From positions 1 through 9,645 of the forward strand of contig JAICPQ010000091.1 of assembly GCA_025929745.1 (NCBI GenBank): a stretch of DNA of 9,645 bases, given 5' to 3'. Made by a program: the position numbers and the translations under genes. Of this stretch, positions 1 through 7,079 are shown in pieces. The DNA is from Burkholderiales bacterium (GTDB lineage Bacteria; Pseudomonadota; Gammaproteobacteria; Burkholderiales; SG8-39). A model generated the notes under the pieces. The model had not been told where the DNA came from and made no database searches. It saw only the letters and a list, made by a program, of their open reading frames with translations. Every line of letters begins with the position of its first letter. The stretch's first letter is position 1.

Positions 1-1327
1 CGAAGGCCATCATCACGAGAAGGAGCGCGAGACCGACGCGCTGCCCGAGCTCCATTGCCCGCTCGGACACCGGCTTTCCCTTCACGATTTCGATCGCATA
101 GTACATAAGGTGTCCGCCGTCGAGCAGCGGGATGGGAAGCAGGTTGAGCACGCCCAGGCTGATGCTGATGAGCGCGAGGAAGGTCAGATACGAAACCCAG
201 CCCATCGCCGCCGACTGGCCGGCGAAATCCGCGATCGTGACCGGCCCCGAGAGATGCTTCCACGACACCTCGCCGAGCAGCATCTTGCCGAGCATCTTCA
301 GGCTGAACACCGCGATGTCGCCGGTCTTCAACACGGCTTTCCAGAGGCTTTCGCCGATGCCGTGCTGCACGCGCACCAGCATCTTGTCCGCGTGCGATGC
401 CGGCAGCTGCGGCGCGGCGCCGATGCGCCCGACGCGCTTGCCGCCGGCGCTGACCGCCGCGGGCACCACCTGCACTTTCTGGCGCGCGCCTGCGCGCTCG
501 ACGGTCAGATCGAGAAGCGTGTCGGGCTTCGCCTGCACCGCGGCCACCAGAGCTTCCCAGGATTCGACCGGCTTGCCGTCCGCGGCGACGATGCGATCGC
601 CGGGCGCCAGGCCGGCGCTCTCAGCGGCGCCGCCGCGCACCACCTGTCCGATGATCGGTTCGAGCGGTGGCCGGTAGAGCCGCAGTCCGATCTTTTCGAG
701 GGCATCGGACTCGACGTCGTCGGTCGGGAACGCGCGCAGGTCGAGGAGCGCGTCTTTGAGATGGCCTTTCTCGGTCAGCACCTCAAGGCGCACCGACTGG
801 CGCTGCAACGCTGACTGCAGCACGCGCCAGCGCAACTCCTGCCACGTGCCGATCGTCTCGCCGTCGACGGCGCGCACCGTGTCGCCGCGCGCGAGGCCGG
901 CCGCCGCCGCGACGGAGGCGTCCGGGGGCGCGCCGAGCACCGGACGCGCTTCCGGCAGTCCGTACATGAAGAGTCCGGCATACGCGGCGATGGCAAAGAG
1001 GAAATTCGCCACGGGACCCGCGACCACGATGGCGAAGCGGCGCCAGACGCTCTGGCGGTTGAAGGCGCGGTGCGCCTCGCGCTCGGCAACCTCGCCTTCG
1101 CGCTCATCCAGCATCTTCACGTAGCCACCGAACGGAATCGCGGCGATGACCCACTCGGTCCGATCGGCGCCCCGCCGCCAGGTCATGAGCGGCCGTCCGA
1201 AGCCGACCGAGAAGCGCAGCACCTTGACGTTGAACCAGTGCGCGACGATGTAGTGGCCGTACTCGTGCACGACGATGAGCAGGCCAAGCGCGATGATGAA
1301 CGCGACGATCGTGTGGAGAAGACTCAT
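1..1327 (-). CDS. rseP: RseP site-2 intramembrane metalloprotease, 3' end cut by window edge
   Basis: Membrane-embedded zinc protease. In the family it cleaves the anti-sigma factor RseA after DegS, releasing sigma-E, and also clears remnant signal peptides. The visible part is 442 codons with no stop; E. coli RseP is about 450 residues, so only a short C-terminal tail is missing. The first membrane helix (about 6-24) carries the zinc motif HEYGH (H21, E22, H25). A GGYVKMLDER loop follows at 67-76, then a second helix with GPVANFLFAI near 104-113. Two PDZ-like domains lie at about 128-200 and 222-290; the second has GLAPGDRIVAADGKPVESW. The third metal ligand is D403 in NLLPIPLLDGGH, inside the C-terminal membrane region. 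The ATG at 1325-1327 overlaps the dxr stop as ATGA. No Shine-Dalgarno precedes it, so translation probably depends on dxr. All key residues are present and the frame is intact. Identification is very secure. Confidence 0.96.
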   Translation of the reverse strand, partial: MSLLHTIVAFIIALGLLIVVHEYGHYIVAHWFNVKVLRFSVGFGRPLMTWRRGADRTEWVIAAIPFGGYVKMLDEREGEVAEREAHRAFNRQSVWRRFAIVVAGPVANFLFAIAAYAGLFMYGLPEARPVLGAPPDASVAAAAGLARGDTVRAVDGETIGTWQELRWRVLQSALQRQSVRLEVLTEKGHLKDALLDLRAFPTDDVESDALEKIGLRLYRPPLEPIIGQVVRGGAAESAGLAPGDRIVAADGKPVESWEALVAAVQAKPDTLLDLTVERAGARQKVQVVPAAVSAGGKRVGRIGAAPQLPASHADKMLVRVQHGIGESLWKAVLKTGDIAVFSLKMLGKMLLGEVSWKHLSGPVTIADFAGQSAAMGWVSYLTFLALISISLGVLNLLPIPLLDGGHLMYYAIEIVKGKPVSERAMELGQRVGLALLLVMMAF

Positions 1328-2475
1328 GCGGCGAGGGCGAGGACGCGCTGGTCCGCCTGACTGCGCGCGCGTGCGTCCGCTTCCATGATTTGTTCCAGAT
1401 TGTCCGCGGCGCTAGGCGGAACGGCCATGAGCGTTTCGGCGATCACGCCGGCGATGCCGGTGAAGGCGAGCCGCCCGGCCAGAAACGCCTCCACCGCGAC
1501 TTCATTGGCCGCATTGAGCACCGCCGGCGCCGTGCCGCCGCGGGCGAGCGCGTCGTAGGCGAGGCCGAGGCACGGAAAGCGCGCGAAGTCGGGTCTTTCG
1601 AAGGAAAGATTCCGCGCCGCGGCGAGGTCGAGCGGTGCGACGCCGGAGTCGATGCGCTCCGGATACGCGAGCGCGTGCGCGATTGGCACGCGCATGTCGG
1701 GATTGGAAAGCTGCGCGATGACCGAGCCGTCCGCGTACTCCACGAGCGAATGCACGATGCTCTGCGGATGGATGAGGACCTCGATCTTCTCCGGCGGAAG
1801 GCCGAAGAGGAAAGAGGCCTCGATCACCTCCAGGCCCTTGTTCATCATGGTCGCCGAGTCGACCGAGATCTTGCGGCCCATGACCCAGTTGGGGTGGGCG
1901 CAGGCCTGCTCGGGCGTGACGCTTTTCAGGCTGTCGAGGGCCGCGGCGCGGAACGGCCCGCCGGACGCGGTCAGCACCACTTTGCGCACGGCCTTGGCGT
2001 CCGAGAAGCACTGGAACACGGCGTTGTGCTCGCTGTCGACCGGCAGGAGCTGCGCGCCCGATTCCCGCGCAGCGCGCATCACGAGCGGACCGGCCATGAC
2101 CAACGCTTCCTTGTTCGCAAGGAGCACGCGCTTGCCGGCACGCACCGCGGCGAGTGTGGAAGCAAGCCCGGCGGCGCCGACGATACCCGCCATGACGGCA
2201 TCCGTTTCGCCATGCGCGGCGAGCGCCTCGAGCGCGCCGGCACCGAAAACAAGCTCGGTGCCGAATTCGGCGAAGGCGCGGCGCAGCTCGGCATTTTCCG
2301 CGGCCGACGAGAGAACGGCGTAGCGCGGGCGGTGGCGCCGGCAGAGCCGGGCGAGCTGGTCGGCTGAGCCGTGCGCCGTCAGCGCGAAGACGCGGTAGCG
2401 CTCCGGATGACGCGCCGCGACGTCGAGCGTGCTCGCGCCGATCGATCCGGTGGCGCCCAAGACGACGAGGTTCAC
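1324..2475 (-). CDS. dxr: 1-deoxy-D-xylulose 5-phosphate reductoisomerase
   Basis: Cytosolic enzyme of the MEP isoprenoid pathway. It isomerises and reduces DXP to 2-C-methyl-D-erythritol 4-phosphate with NADPH and a divalent metal. The protein is 383 residues (E. coli 398). The N-terminal Rossmann motif GATGSIG sits at 7-13. Metal ligands in PVDSEHNAVF are D147 and E149, and the third is E216 in MMNKGLEVIEA. Substrate-contact positions are S171 (TASGGPFR), H194 (AHPNW), S207, N212 and K213. The segment between the two metal regions (about 155-168) is shorter than in E. coli, which accounts for most of the length difference. The start is GTG at 2473-2475, overlapping the cdsA stop as GTGA and preceded by AAGGTG at 2481-2486. 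Its product pathway feeds UppS, encoded two genes upstream. In E. coli dxr lies between frr and uppS; here it lies between cdsA and rseP. Confidence 0.97.
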   Translation of the reverse strand: MNLVVLGATGSIGASTLDVAARHPERYRVFALTAHGSADQLARLCRRHRPRYAVLSSAAENAELRRAFAEFGTELVFGAGALEALAAHGETDAVMAGIVGAAGLASTLAAVRAGKRVLLANKEALVMAGPLVMRAARESGAQLLPVDSEHNAVFQCFSDAKAVRKVVLTASGGPFRAAALDSLKSVTPEQACAHPNWVMGRKISVDSATMMNKGLEVIEASFLFGLPPEKIEVLIHPQSIVHSLVEYADGSVIAQLSNPDMRVPIAHALAYPERIDSGVAPLDLAAARNLSFERPDFARFPCLGLAYDALARGGTAPAVLNAANEVAVEAFLAGRLAFTGIAGVIAETLMAVPPSAADNLEQIMEADARARSQADQRVLALAA

Positions 2476-3248
2476 CGGATCACCTTGAACAGCACGAGCG
2501 CGGCGCCGACCGGCAGGATGGCGCAGGCGCTATCGATGCGGTCGAGCATGCCGCCGTGGCCGGGCAGCAGCGCGCCGCTGTCCTTGACCCCGGCCTGGCG
2601 CTTCGCCGCCGATTCAAAGAGATCGCCCACGATACTCACCATGACGAGCAGCGCTGCCGCGCCCAGGAAGACCGCCATGCGGGATGCCTGCGCTCCTGCG
2701 AGAAATAGCGAAAGAATCATAGCGTACGCGGCGGCGCCGATCAGCCCGCCGGCCGCGCCCTCCCACGTCTTGCCAGGACTGATGGCGGGCGCGAGCTTGC
2801 GTCGGCCCCAGCGCCGTCCGGCGAAATAGGCGCCGGTGTCCGCGATCCACGCGACCGCGAGAACGATGAGCGCCTCGGTCGGGCGCAGCACCACCATGGC
2901 CAGCGCGGCCGGCACGAGCACGACGAACCCGGTGGCGATGAGCGCGCCGCGGTGCTCCGTCTTGACGCCGCGCCACATCCATATCGGCGCGGCGACGACC
3001 CAGAACAGCGCGGCGAGGACGAACACGGCCGTTTTGTCATCGAGTGTCAAGGCGAGCGCGAACACGCCGACGATCGCGGCCGCATAGACGCGCGCGCCAG
3101 TCGCGCCCAGCGCGCAGATGCGCGCCCATTCATGGCCGCCGATTGCGGTGATCAGCACCATGAGGAGCGCGATTCCGGTGCGCGGAAGGAAGAAGAGCGC
3201 GGCAAGCAGGATGGCGAGCAGCACCGCTGCGGTGCTTGCGCGCCTCAC
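2472..3248 (-). CDS. cdsA: Phosphatidate cytidylyltransferase (CDP-diacylglycerol synthase)
   Basis: Integral membrane enzyme that makes CDP-diacylglycerol from CTP and phosphatidic acid, the branch point for bacterial phospholipids. With the chosen start it is 258 residues, somewhat shorter than E. coli CdsA (about 285). It is nearly all hydrophobic helices. A conserved cytosolic stretch ADTGAYFAGRRWGRRK starts near residue 136 and is followed by SPGKTWEG (157-164). The family signature spans 213-239: S-A-A-K-R, then VKDSGALLPGHGGMLDRID with the essential K222-D223 and D236/D239. The frame stays open upstream into uppS, but that extension is low-complexity Arg/Ser shadow sequence. I therefore start at GTG 3246-3248, 16 bases after the uppS stop and just before the first membrane helix. 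The ribosome site is weak, so coupling to uppS is likely. The 3' end overlaps dxr by 4 bases. Function is certain; the exact start is less so. Confidence 0.93.
   Translation of the reverse strand: MRRASTAAVLLAILLAALFFLPRTGIALLMVLITAIGGHEWARICALGATGARVYAAAIVGVFALALTLDDKTAVFVLAALFWVVAAPIWMWRGVKTEHRGALIATGFVVLVPAALAMVVLRPTEALIVLAVAWIADTGAYFAGRRWGRRKLAPAISPGKTWEGAAGGLIGAAAYAMILSLFLAGAQASRMAVFLGAAALLVMVSIVGDLFESAAKRQAGVKDSGALLPGHGGMLDRIDSACAILPVGAALVLFKVIR
2481..2486 (-). promoter_or_regulatory. Ribosome binding site supporting the dxr GTG start
   Basis: AAGGTG on the minus strand, within the final codons of cdsA, lies 7 bases before GTG 2473-2475. Together with the immediate GATGSIG-type N-terminus it supports this start. 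Confidence 0.6.
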
Positions 3249-3264
3249 CGATCGACAAGACCCG

Positions 3265-4029
3265 TCAAGCGACTTCGGGGCGCTGCGACTGCTCGAGCTG
3301 CTCGCTCGTGCGGCCGAAGCGCCGCTCGCGCTTCCGGTACGACGCGATCGCTTGGTCGAGCGCCGCTCCATCGAAATCCGGCCACAGCGTCTCGGTGAAA
3401 TAGAGCTCGGCATAAGCGAGCTGCCAGAGGAGGAAGTTCGAGATGCGCTGCTCGCCCCCGGTGCGGATGAACAGATCGGGCTCGGGCGCATAGCTCATCG
3501 CGAGGTATGGCGCGAGCGCCGCTTCGTCGACCGGGGCGCAAGCGCCATCCGCGAGCATGCGGTTCACCGCCTGCAGGATGTCCCAGCGTCCGCCGTAGTT
3601 CGCCGCGATGGTGAGGGTGAGCTGGCGGTTGTGCGCGGTGAGCGCCTCGCCGCCCGCGATCAGCTCGCCGATCTTGGGGCCGAAGCGCTGGATATCACCC
3701 ACGACTTTCAGACGCACGCCGTTCGCGTGCAGCTTTTCGACCTCGTTCTCAAGCGCGCTCTTGAAAAGCTTCATGAGGAGCGCCACTTCCTCGGCGGGAC
3801 GGCGCCAATTCTCCGAACTGAAGGCGAAGAGCGTAAGGTACTCGATGCCGCGCTCGCCGCAGGCGCGCACCGTGGCGCGCACCGCTTCGGCGCCGCGGCG
3901 ATGGCCGGCGATGCGCGGCAGGCGCCGACGCCGCGCCCAGCGCCCGTTGCCATCCATGATGATGGCGACGTGGCGCGGCATGTCACCCGTGTTCGGAATG
4001 CCGGCGGTGGAGCTGGTTTCCCCGCTCAT
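3265..4029 (-). CDS. uppS: Undecaprenyl diphosphate synthase (cis-prenyltransferase)
   Basis: Soluble, membrane-associated homodimer that adds eight isopentenyl units in cis to farnesyl diphosphate. The product is the C55 lipid carrier for peptidoglycan and other surface polymers. The protein is 254 residues, the usual length. It has the N-terminal motif HVAIIMDGNGRWA with catalytic D26 and R30, H43 in AGHRRG, and AFSSENWRRP at 69-78. Near the C-terminus FIRTGGEQRISNFLLWQLAY supplies R189, R195 and S197, followed by E208 and WPDF. These match the E. coli active-site residues. The ATG at 4027-4029 overlaps the frr stop as ATGA. AAGGAG at 4041-4046 lies 11 bases upstream, a rather long spacing. 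The first 17 residues are Ser/Thr/Gly-rich and poorly conserved. Identification is very secure. Confidence 0.97.
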   Translation of the reverse strand: MSGETSSTAGIPNTGDMPRHVAIIMDGNGRWARRRRLPRIAGHRRGAEAVRATVRACGERGIEYLTLFAFSSENWRRPAEEVALLMKLFKSALENEVEKLHANGVRLKVVGDIQRFGPKIGELIAGGEALTAHNRQLTLTIAANYGGRWDILQAVNRMLADGACAPVDEAALAPYLAMSYAPEPDLFIRTGGEQRISNFLLWQLAYAELYFTETLWPDFDGAALDQAIASYRKRERRFGRTSEQLEQSQRPEVA

Positions 4030-4586
4030 ACGGCCATCAGCTCCTTTTCCTTGTCGGCGAGCAGGCGATCGATGTCGGCGATGTGCCGGTCGGTCATCTT
4101 CTGCATCTCGTCAAGCGCGCGGCGCTCGTCGTTCTCGGAGATCTCGTGCTTCTTCAGCGCATCCTTCAGGTGGTGGATCGCATCGCGCCGGAGGTTGCGC
4201 ACCGCGACGCGCGCGTTCTCGGCCTCGTGCCGTACCACCTTGATGAGCTCCTTGCGCCGCTCTTCGGTGAGCGGCGGCATCGGCAGCCGGATCGTGTCGC
4301 CGCTCGTGGTCGGATTCAAGCCGAGGTCCGCCTCGCGGATCGCCTTTTCCACGGTGGTGATGAGCTTCTTCTCGAACGGCGTGACGCCGATGGTGCGCGC
4401 ATCGAGAAGGATCACCTTGGCGACCTGGTTGAGCGGCGTCGGCGTGCCGTAATAATCGACCTTGACGTGATCGAGAAGGCCAGTATGCGCGCGACCGGTG
4501 CGCACCTTGCCGAGGTCCGCCTTGAAGGCCTGGACGCTCTTGTCCATCTTCTGCTCGGTTCCCTTTTTCAGCTCTGCAATCACCAT
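4026..4586 (-). CDS. frr: Ribosome recycling factor
   Basis: RRF acts with EF-G to split post-termination ribosomes from mRNA. The product is 186 residues (family about 185). N-terminal helix 1 is followed by KADLGKVRTGRAHTGLLDHV (23-42) and the domain II segment VDYYGTPTPLNQVA (43-56). The C-terminal helices contain LPMPPLTEERRKEL (101-114) and AVRNLRRDA (128-136), with the conserved arginines that contact 23S rRNA. The frame extends upstream into the end of pyrH, but that part is shadow sequence. The ATG at 4584-4586 gives the family length and has a strong GGGGAGGT ribosome site at 4591-4598. It sits 16 bases after the pyrH stop. The start sequence MVIAELKK differs from the more usual MI-type starts but aligns well from residue 5 on. 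The 3' end overlaps uppS by 4 bases. Confidence 0.97.
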   Translation of the reverse strand: MVIAELKKGTEQKMDKSVQAFKADLGKVRTGRAHTGLLDHVKVDYYGTPTPLNQVAKVILLDARTIGVTPFEKKLITTVEKAIREADLGLNPTTSGDTIRLPMPPLTEERRKELIKVVRHEAENARVAVRNLRRDAIHHLKDALKKHEISENDERRALDEMQKMTDRHIADIDRLLADKEKELMAV

Positions 4587-4590
4587 GGCG

Positions 4591-4598
4591 ACCTCCCC
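4591..4598 (-). promoter_or_regulatory. Strong ribosome binding site of frr
   Basis: GGGGAGGT on the minus strand, in the 16-base pyrH-frr gap, lies 4 bases before the ATG. It selects the ATG at 4584-4586 over the upstream-open frame that runs into pyrH. Confidence 0.8.
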
Positions 4599-4602
4599 GC
4601 CA

Positions 4603-5316
4603 TCATACGTGAACCAAAGTTCCTTCGTCCTCGCCGAGCACCACGCGGCGCAGCGCGCCCGCCTTGAAAATGCTGAACACCGCGATCGGCAGCTTCTGAT
4701 CACGGCACAGCGTGAGCGCGGTGGCGTCCATCACTTTCAAATTACGCGCGATCGCCTCGTCGAAGCTGATCTTGGCGTAGCGCTCGGCGCGCGGATCGCG
4801 GTTCGGGTCGGCGGTGTAGACCCCATCTACCTTCGTTCCCTTCAGCACGATCTCGGCACCCATCTCGCTGCCGCGCAGCGCGGCGGCGGTATCGGTGGTG
4901 AAGAACGGATTGCCCGTGCCGGCCGCGAAGATCACCACTTTGCCCTCCTCCAAGTACCGGATCGCCTTGCCGCGGATGTACGGCTCGCACACCTGCTCGA
5001 TGTTGAGCGCCGACTGCACGCGACTCGCGATACCCGCCTGACGCATCGCATCGGAGAGCGCGAGCGCGTTCATTACCGTGGCGAGCATGCCCATGTAGTC
5101 CGCGGTGGCGCGGTCCATGCCGGCGGCGCCGGGCGCGAGCCCGCGGAAAATGTTCCCGCCGCCGATCACCACGCCGAGCTCGACTCCCAGACGTGAGACC
5201 TGCGCCACCTCGTGCACGATCGACTCGATGGTCTGCCGATTGAGGCCAAAGGGGTCCTCGCCCATCAGGGCTTCGCCCGAGAGCTTGAGCAGGACCCTTT
5301 TGTACCTTGGAGTCAA
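4603..5316 (-). CDS. pyrH: UMP kinase (uridylate kinase), TTG start
   Basis: Cytosolic hexameric kinase of the amino-acid kinase family that converts UMP to UDP with ATP. In many bacteria it is activated by GTP and inhibited by UTP. With the chosen start it is 237 residues (E. coli 241). Motifs in order: KRVLLKLSGEAL (6-17), VVIGGGNIFRG (49-59), ADYMGMLATVMNAL (72-85), AAGTGNPFFTTDTAA (131-145) and KVDGVYTADPNRDP (162-175), then a C-terminal VFSIFKAGALRRV. No ATG or GTG lies close upstream in frame, and the first internal ATG (residue 18) would delete the KLSGE nucleotide loop. The TTG at 5314-5316 is therefore the best start. It overlaps the tsf stop as TTGA and has GGAAAGG at 5321-5327, four bases upstream. 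Function is certain; the start is likely but inferred. Confidence 0.95.
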   Translation of the reverse strand: MTPRYKRVLLKLSGEALMGEDPFGLNRQTIESIVHEVAQVSRLGVELGVVIGGGNIFRGLAPGAAGMDRATADYMGMLATVMNALALSDAMRQAGIASRVQSALNIEQVCEPYIRGKAIRYLEEGKVVIFAAGTGNPFFTTDTAAALRGSEMGAEIVLKGTKVDGVYTADPNRDPRAERYAKISFDEAIARNLKVMDATALTLCRDQKLPIAVFSIFKAGALRRVVLGEDEGTLVHV

Positions 5317-6158
5317 TGCGCCTTTCCGGCCTGCGCCATTACCTCGGCGGCGAAATCGCTCGACTTCTTCTCGATGCCCTCGCCGACCACGAGGAAGGCG
5401 TAGGCATGGAGCTTGGCCTTCTTCGCCGCGAGCATCTTCTCGACGGTTTGCTTGTCGTCCTTGATGAACGGCTGACCGAAGAGAGTCTTCTCGCCGAGCG
5501 ATTTGTTGAGCGCGCCTTCCGCGATCTTCGCGACGATGTCGGCGGGCTTGCCCGATTCCCTGGCGCGCGCCTCCTGGATGCGCCGCTCGTCGTTGACGAG
5601 GTCCTGCGGGATCTCGGCCCTGCTCATGTAGGGCGGCTTGGCAAATGCAATGTGCATGGCGAGGTCCTTGCCCACTTCCTCGGCACCCTCGTAGTCCACC
5701 AGCACACCGATCTTGCTGCCCGCGTGCACATAGAGCGCGAGCGTGCCCTTCGCCTGCAGGCGCTTGAAGCGCCGGATGGTGATGTTCTCGCCGAGCTTTT
5801 GCACCAGCGCCTGGCGCCTCTCTTCCTCCTTCGGGCCCGGCTCGCGCGTCGCCAGGATCTCGGCAAGCGACTTGGCGAACGCAACGAAGTCGTCGTTCTT
5901 CGCGACGAAATCCGTCTCGCTGTTGAGCTCGAGGAGACAGCCGATCTTCGCTTCGGCGGAAAGCCACGCGCCGATGACGCCTTCGGCCGCGACGCGCGCC
6001 GCCGCCTTGCTCGCCTTGGCGCCGCTCTTGATGCGCAGCAGCTCTTCGGCCTTTTTGAGATCGCCGCCCGCCTCGGCGAGCGCCTTCTTGCACTCCATCA
6101 TTCCGAGCCCGGTCAACTCGCGCAGCTCTTTCACCAGGCCTGCACTGATTTCCGCCAT
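5313..6158 (-). CDS. tsf: Elongation factor Ts
   Basis: Guanine-nucleotide exchange factor for EF-Tu. It binds EF-Tu-GDP and promotes GDP release. The product is 281 residues (E. coli 283). The N-terminal UBA-like domain ends in signature LRELTGLGMMECKKAL (12-27). The core carries LLELNSETDFVAKNDDF (75-91), including the TDFV element (82-85) that reaches the EF-Tu magnesium site. Further on are the dimerisation and coiled-coil regions (around KPADIVAKIAEGALNK) and a conserved FGQPFIKDDKQTVEK segment. The ATG at 6156-6158 is preceded by AAAGAGG directly adjacent and AAGGAG a little further upstream. The gene follows rpsB after a 72-base gap containing a terminator-like hairpin, so its dose may depend on read-through. 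The 3' end overlaps the pyrH TTG start by 4 bases. Confidence 0.98.
   Translation of the reverse strand: MAEISAGLVKELRELTGLGMMECKKALAEAGGDLKKAEELLRIKSGAKASKAAARVAAEGVIGAWLSAEAKIGCLLELNSETDFVAKNDDFVAFAKSLAEILATREPGPKEEERRQALVQKLGENITIRRFKRLQAKGTLALYVHAGSKIGVLVDYEGAEEVGKDLAMHIAFAKPPYMSRAEIPQDLVNDERRIQEARARESGKPADIVAKIAEGALNKSLGEKTLFGQPFIKDDKQTVEKMLAAKKAKLHAYAFLVVGEGIEKKSSDFAAEVMAQAGKAH
5321..5327 (-). promoter_or_regulatory. Ribosome binding site supporting the pyrH TTG start
   Basis: GGAAAGG on the minus strand, inside the last codons of tsf, lies 4 bases before TTG 5314-5316. It is the only Shine-Dalgarno-like element near a possible pyrH start that keeps the N-terminal KLSGE loop. Confidence 0.5.
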
Positions 6159-6182
6159 TGCCTCTTTCGCTCCTTCGGGTTG

Positions 6183-6212
6183 AAAAAAAGGGGCTTGCGT
6201 AGCCCCTTTTTT
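6183..6212 (-). terminator. Intrinsic terminator/attenuator between rpsB and tsf
   Basis: On the minus strand the stem GGGGCT/AGCCCC (6190-6195 with 6201-6206) closes a 5-base loop and is followed by a run of seven T (6183-6189). A run of six A (6207-6212) precedes the stem and can pair with the T run, extending it. The element begins 18 bases after the rpsB stop and ends 24 bases before the tsf ATG. Because it sits inside the cluster and tsf has no evident promoter of its own, it most likely terminates only part of the transcripts, leaving S2 messages in excess over EF-Ts and downstream genes. The sequence is symmetric enough to work on the plus strand too, but no plus-strand gene ends there. 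Confidence 0.85.
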
Positions 6213-6230
6213 CAGCGTTGCAAGAACAAT

Positions 6231-6980
6231 CTACTGTCCGGCCGCATCCTCTTCCACCTCGACGAACTCGTCGCGCGACGCGGCGACGACCTCCTCGAGC
6301 GACTGCGTGCGCCCTTCGAGCACCGCATCGGCGATGCCGCGTGCGTACAGGCGGATCGCCCGGCTGGAGTCGTCGTTGCCGGGAATCACGTAGTCGATGC
6401 CCTCCGGGGTGTGGTTCGTATCCACCACGCCGATCACCGGGATGCCGAGCTTGTTCGCTTCCTGGACCGCGCCTTTCTGATAGCCGACGTCGATGATGAA
6501 AAGCGCGTCGGGCAGCGCGGCCAGTTCCTTGATACCGCCGAGCGAGCGGTGCAGCTTGGCGAGGTCGCGGCTGATGACGAGCGCCTCCTTTTTCGACATG
6601 CGATCGAGGCTGCCGTCCTCGCGCATGGTCTCCATCTCCTTCAGCCGCTTGATCGACTGCTTCACCGTCTTGAAGTTGGTAAGCATGCCGCCGAGCCAGC
6701 GGTGGTCGACGAACGGCATCTGGCAGCGCTGCGCTTCCTCGCGCACGATGTCGCGCGCCTGGCGCTTCGTGCCGACGAAAAGGATCGAGCCGCGGTTCGC
6801 GGCGAGCTGGCGCGCGAACTTGAGCGCGTCCTGGTAGAGCGCGAGCGTCTTCTCGAGATTGATGATATGGATCTTGTTGCGGTGGCCGAAGATGTACGGC
6901 GCCATCTTCGGGTTCCAGTACCGGGTCTGATGTCCGAAATGGACCCCGGCTTCCAGCATCTGACGCATCGTTACCGACAC
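6231..6980 (-). CDS. rpsB: 30S ribosomal protein S2
   Basis: Small-subunit protein that joins the 30S late, near the neck and S1. The product is 249 residues (E. coli 241). N-terminal signature MRQMLEAGVHFGHQTRYWNP (5-24) is followed by KMAPYIFGHRNKIHIINLEKT. The coiled-coil protrusion lies around 100-150 (GGMLTNFKTVKQSIKRLKEME). The second signature region is PDALFIIDVGYQKGAVQEA (157-175), followed by GIPVIGVVDTNHTPEGIDYVIPGNDD. The C-terminal tail (about 237-249) is acidic, with six Asp/Glu. The start is GTG at 6978-6980 with AAGGAG at 6987-6992 and 6-base spacing. The in-frame ATG at codon 5 has no comparable site. First gene of the minus-strand cluster, divergent from map. Confidence 0.98.
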   Translation of the reverse strand: MSVTMRQMLEAGVHFGHQTRYWNPKMAPYIFGHRNKIHIINLEKTLALYQDALKFARQLAANRGSILFVGTKRQARDIVREEAQRCQMPFVDHRWLGGMLTNFKTVKQSIKRLKEMETMREDGSLDRMSKKEALVISRDLAKLHRSLGGIKELAALPDALFIIDVGYQKGAVQEANKLGIPVIGVVDTNHTPEGIDYVIPGNDDSSRAIRLYARGIADAVLEGRTQSLEEVVAASRDEFVEVEEDAAGQ

Positions 6981-6986
6981 TCTCTT

Positions 6987-6992
6987 CTCCTT
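6987..6992 (-). promoter_or_regulatory. Ribosome binding site that fixes the rpsB GTG start
   Basis: AAGGAG on the minus strand lies 6 bases before GTG 6978-6980, ideal spacing. It supports GTG rather than the ATG four codons downstream as the S2 start. Confidence 0.8.
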
Positions 6993-7019
6993 GAGGGTTG
7001 GGTCTGCCGCGCACTTCTG

Positions 7020-7043
7020 GCTCCGCCACTTCCTGGCAAGAGC
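7020..7043 (-). promoter_or_regulatory. Hairpin in the rpsB 5' leader
   Basis: The rpsB leader (minus strand) can fold as GCTC-TT-GCCA, loop GGAAG, TGGC-G-GAGC. This gives eight base pairs interrupted by a small asymmetric internal loop. The stem lies about 40 bases upstream of the GTG start. In gammaproteobacteria S2 represses its own mRNA through a structured rpsB leader. Whether this hairpin has that role here is inference, and I cannot match it to the known S2 leader fold from sequence alone. The CTCTT at the base of the left arm is also complementary to AAGAG in the spacer just before the rpsB start, so an alternative pairing that touches the ribosome site is possible. Confidence 0.4.
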
Positions 7044-7079
7044 ACCCTGGGCGAAGACGCGGGAAGATTTGAGCCCGAA

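Noticed and set aside
1390..2367. A 325-codon plus-strand frame opposite dxr
   Set aside because: Fully contained within the dxr antisense; Arg/His/Glu-rich with no conserved motifs.
3249..3491. Upstream extension of cdsA by 81 codons into uppS
   Set aside because: The extension is Ser/Arg-rich shadow of uppS, lies outside the CdsA family, and precedes a GTG placed correctly after the uppS stop.
3118..4452. A 444-codon plus-strand frame opposite cdsA, uppS and frr
   Set aside because: It spans three real genes and their junctions, shows no family motifs and has no ribosome site or promoter; treated as antisense shadow.
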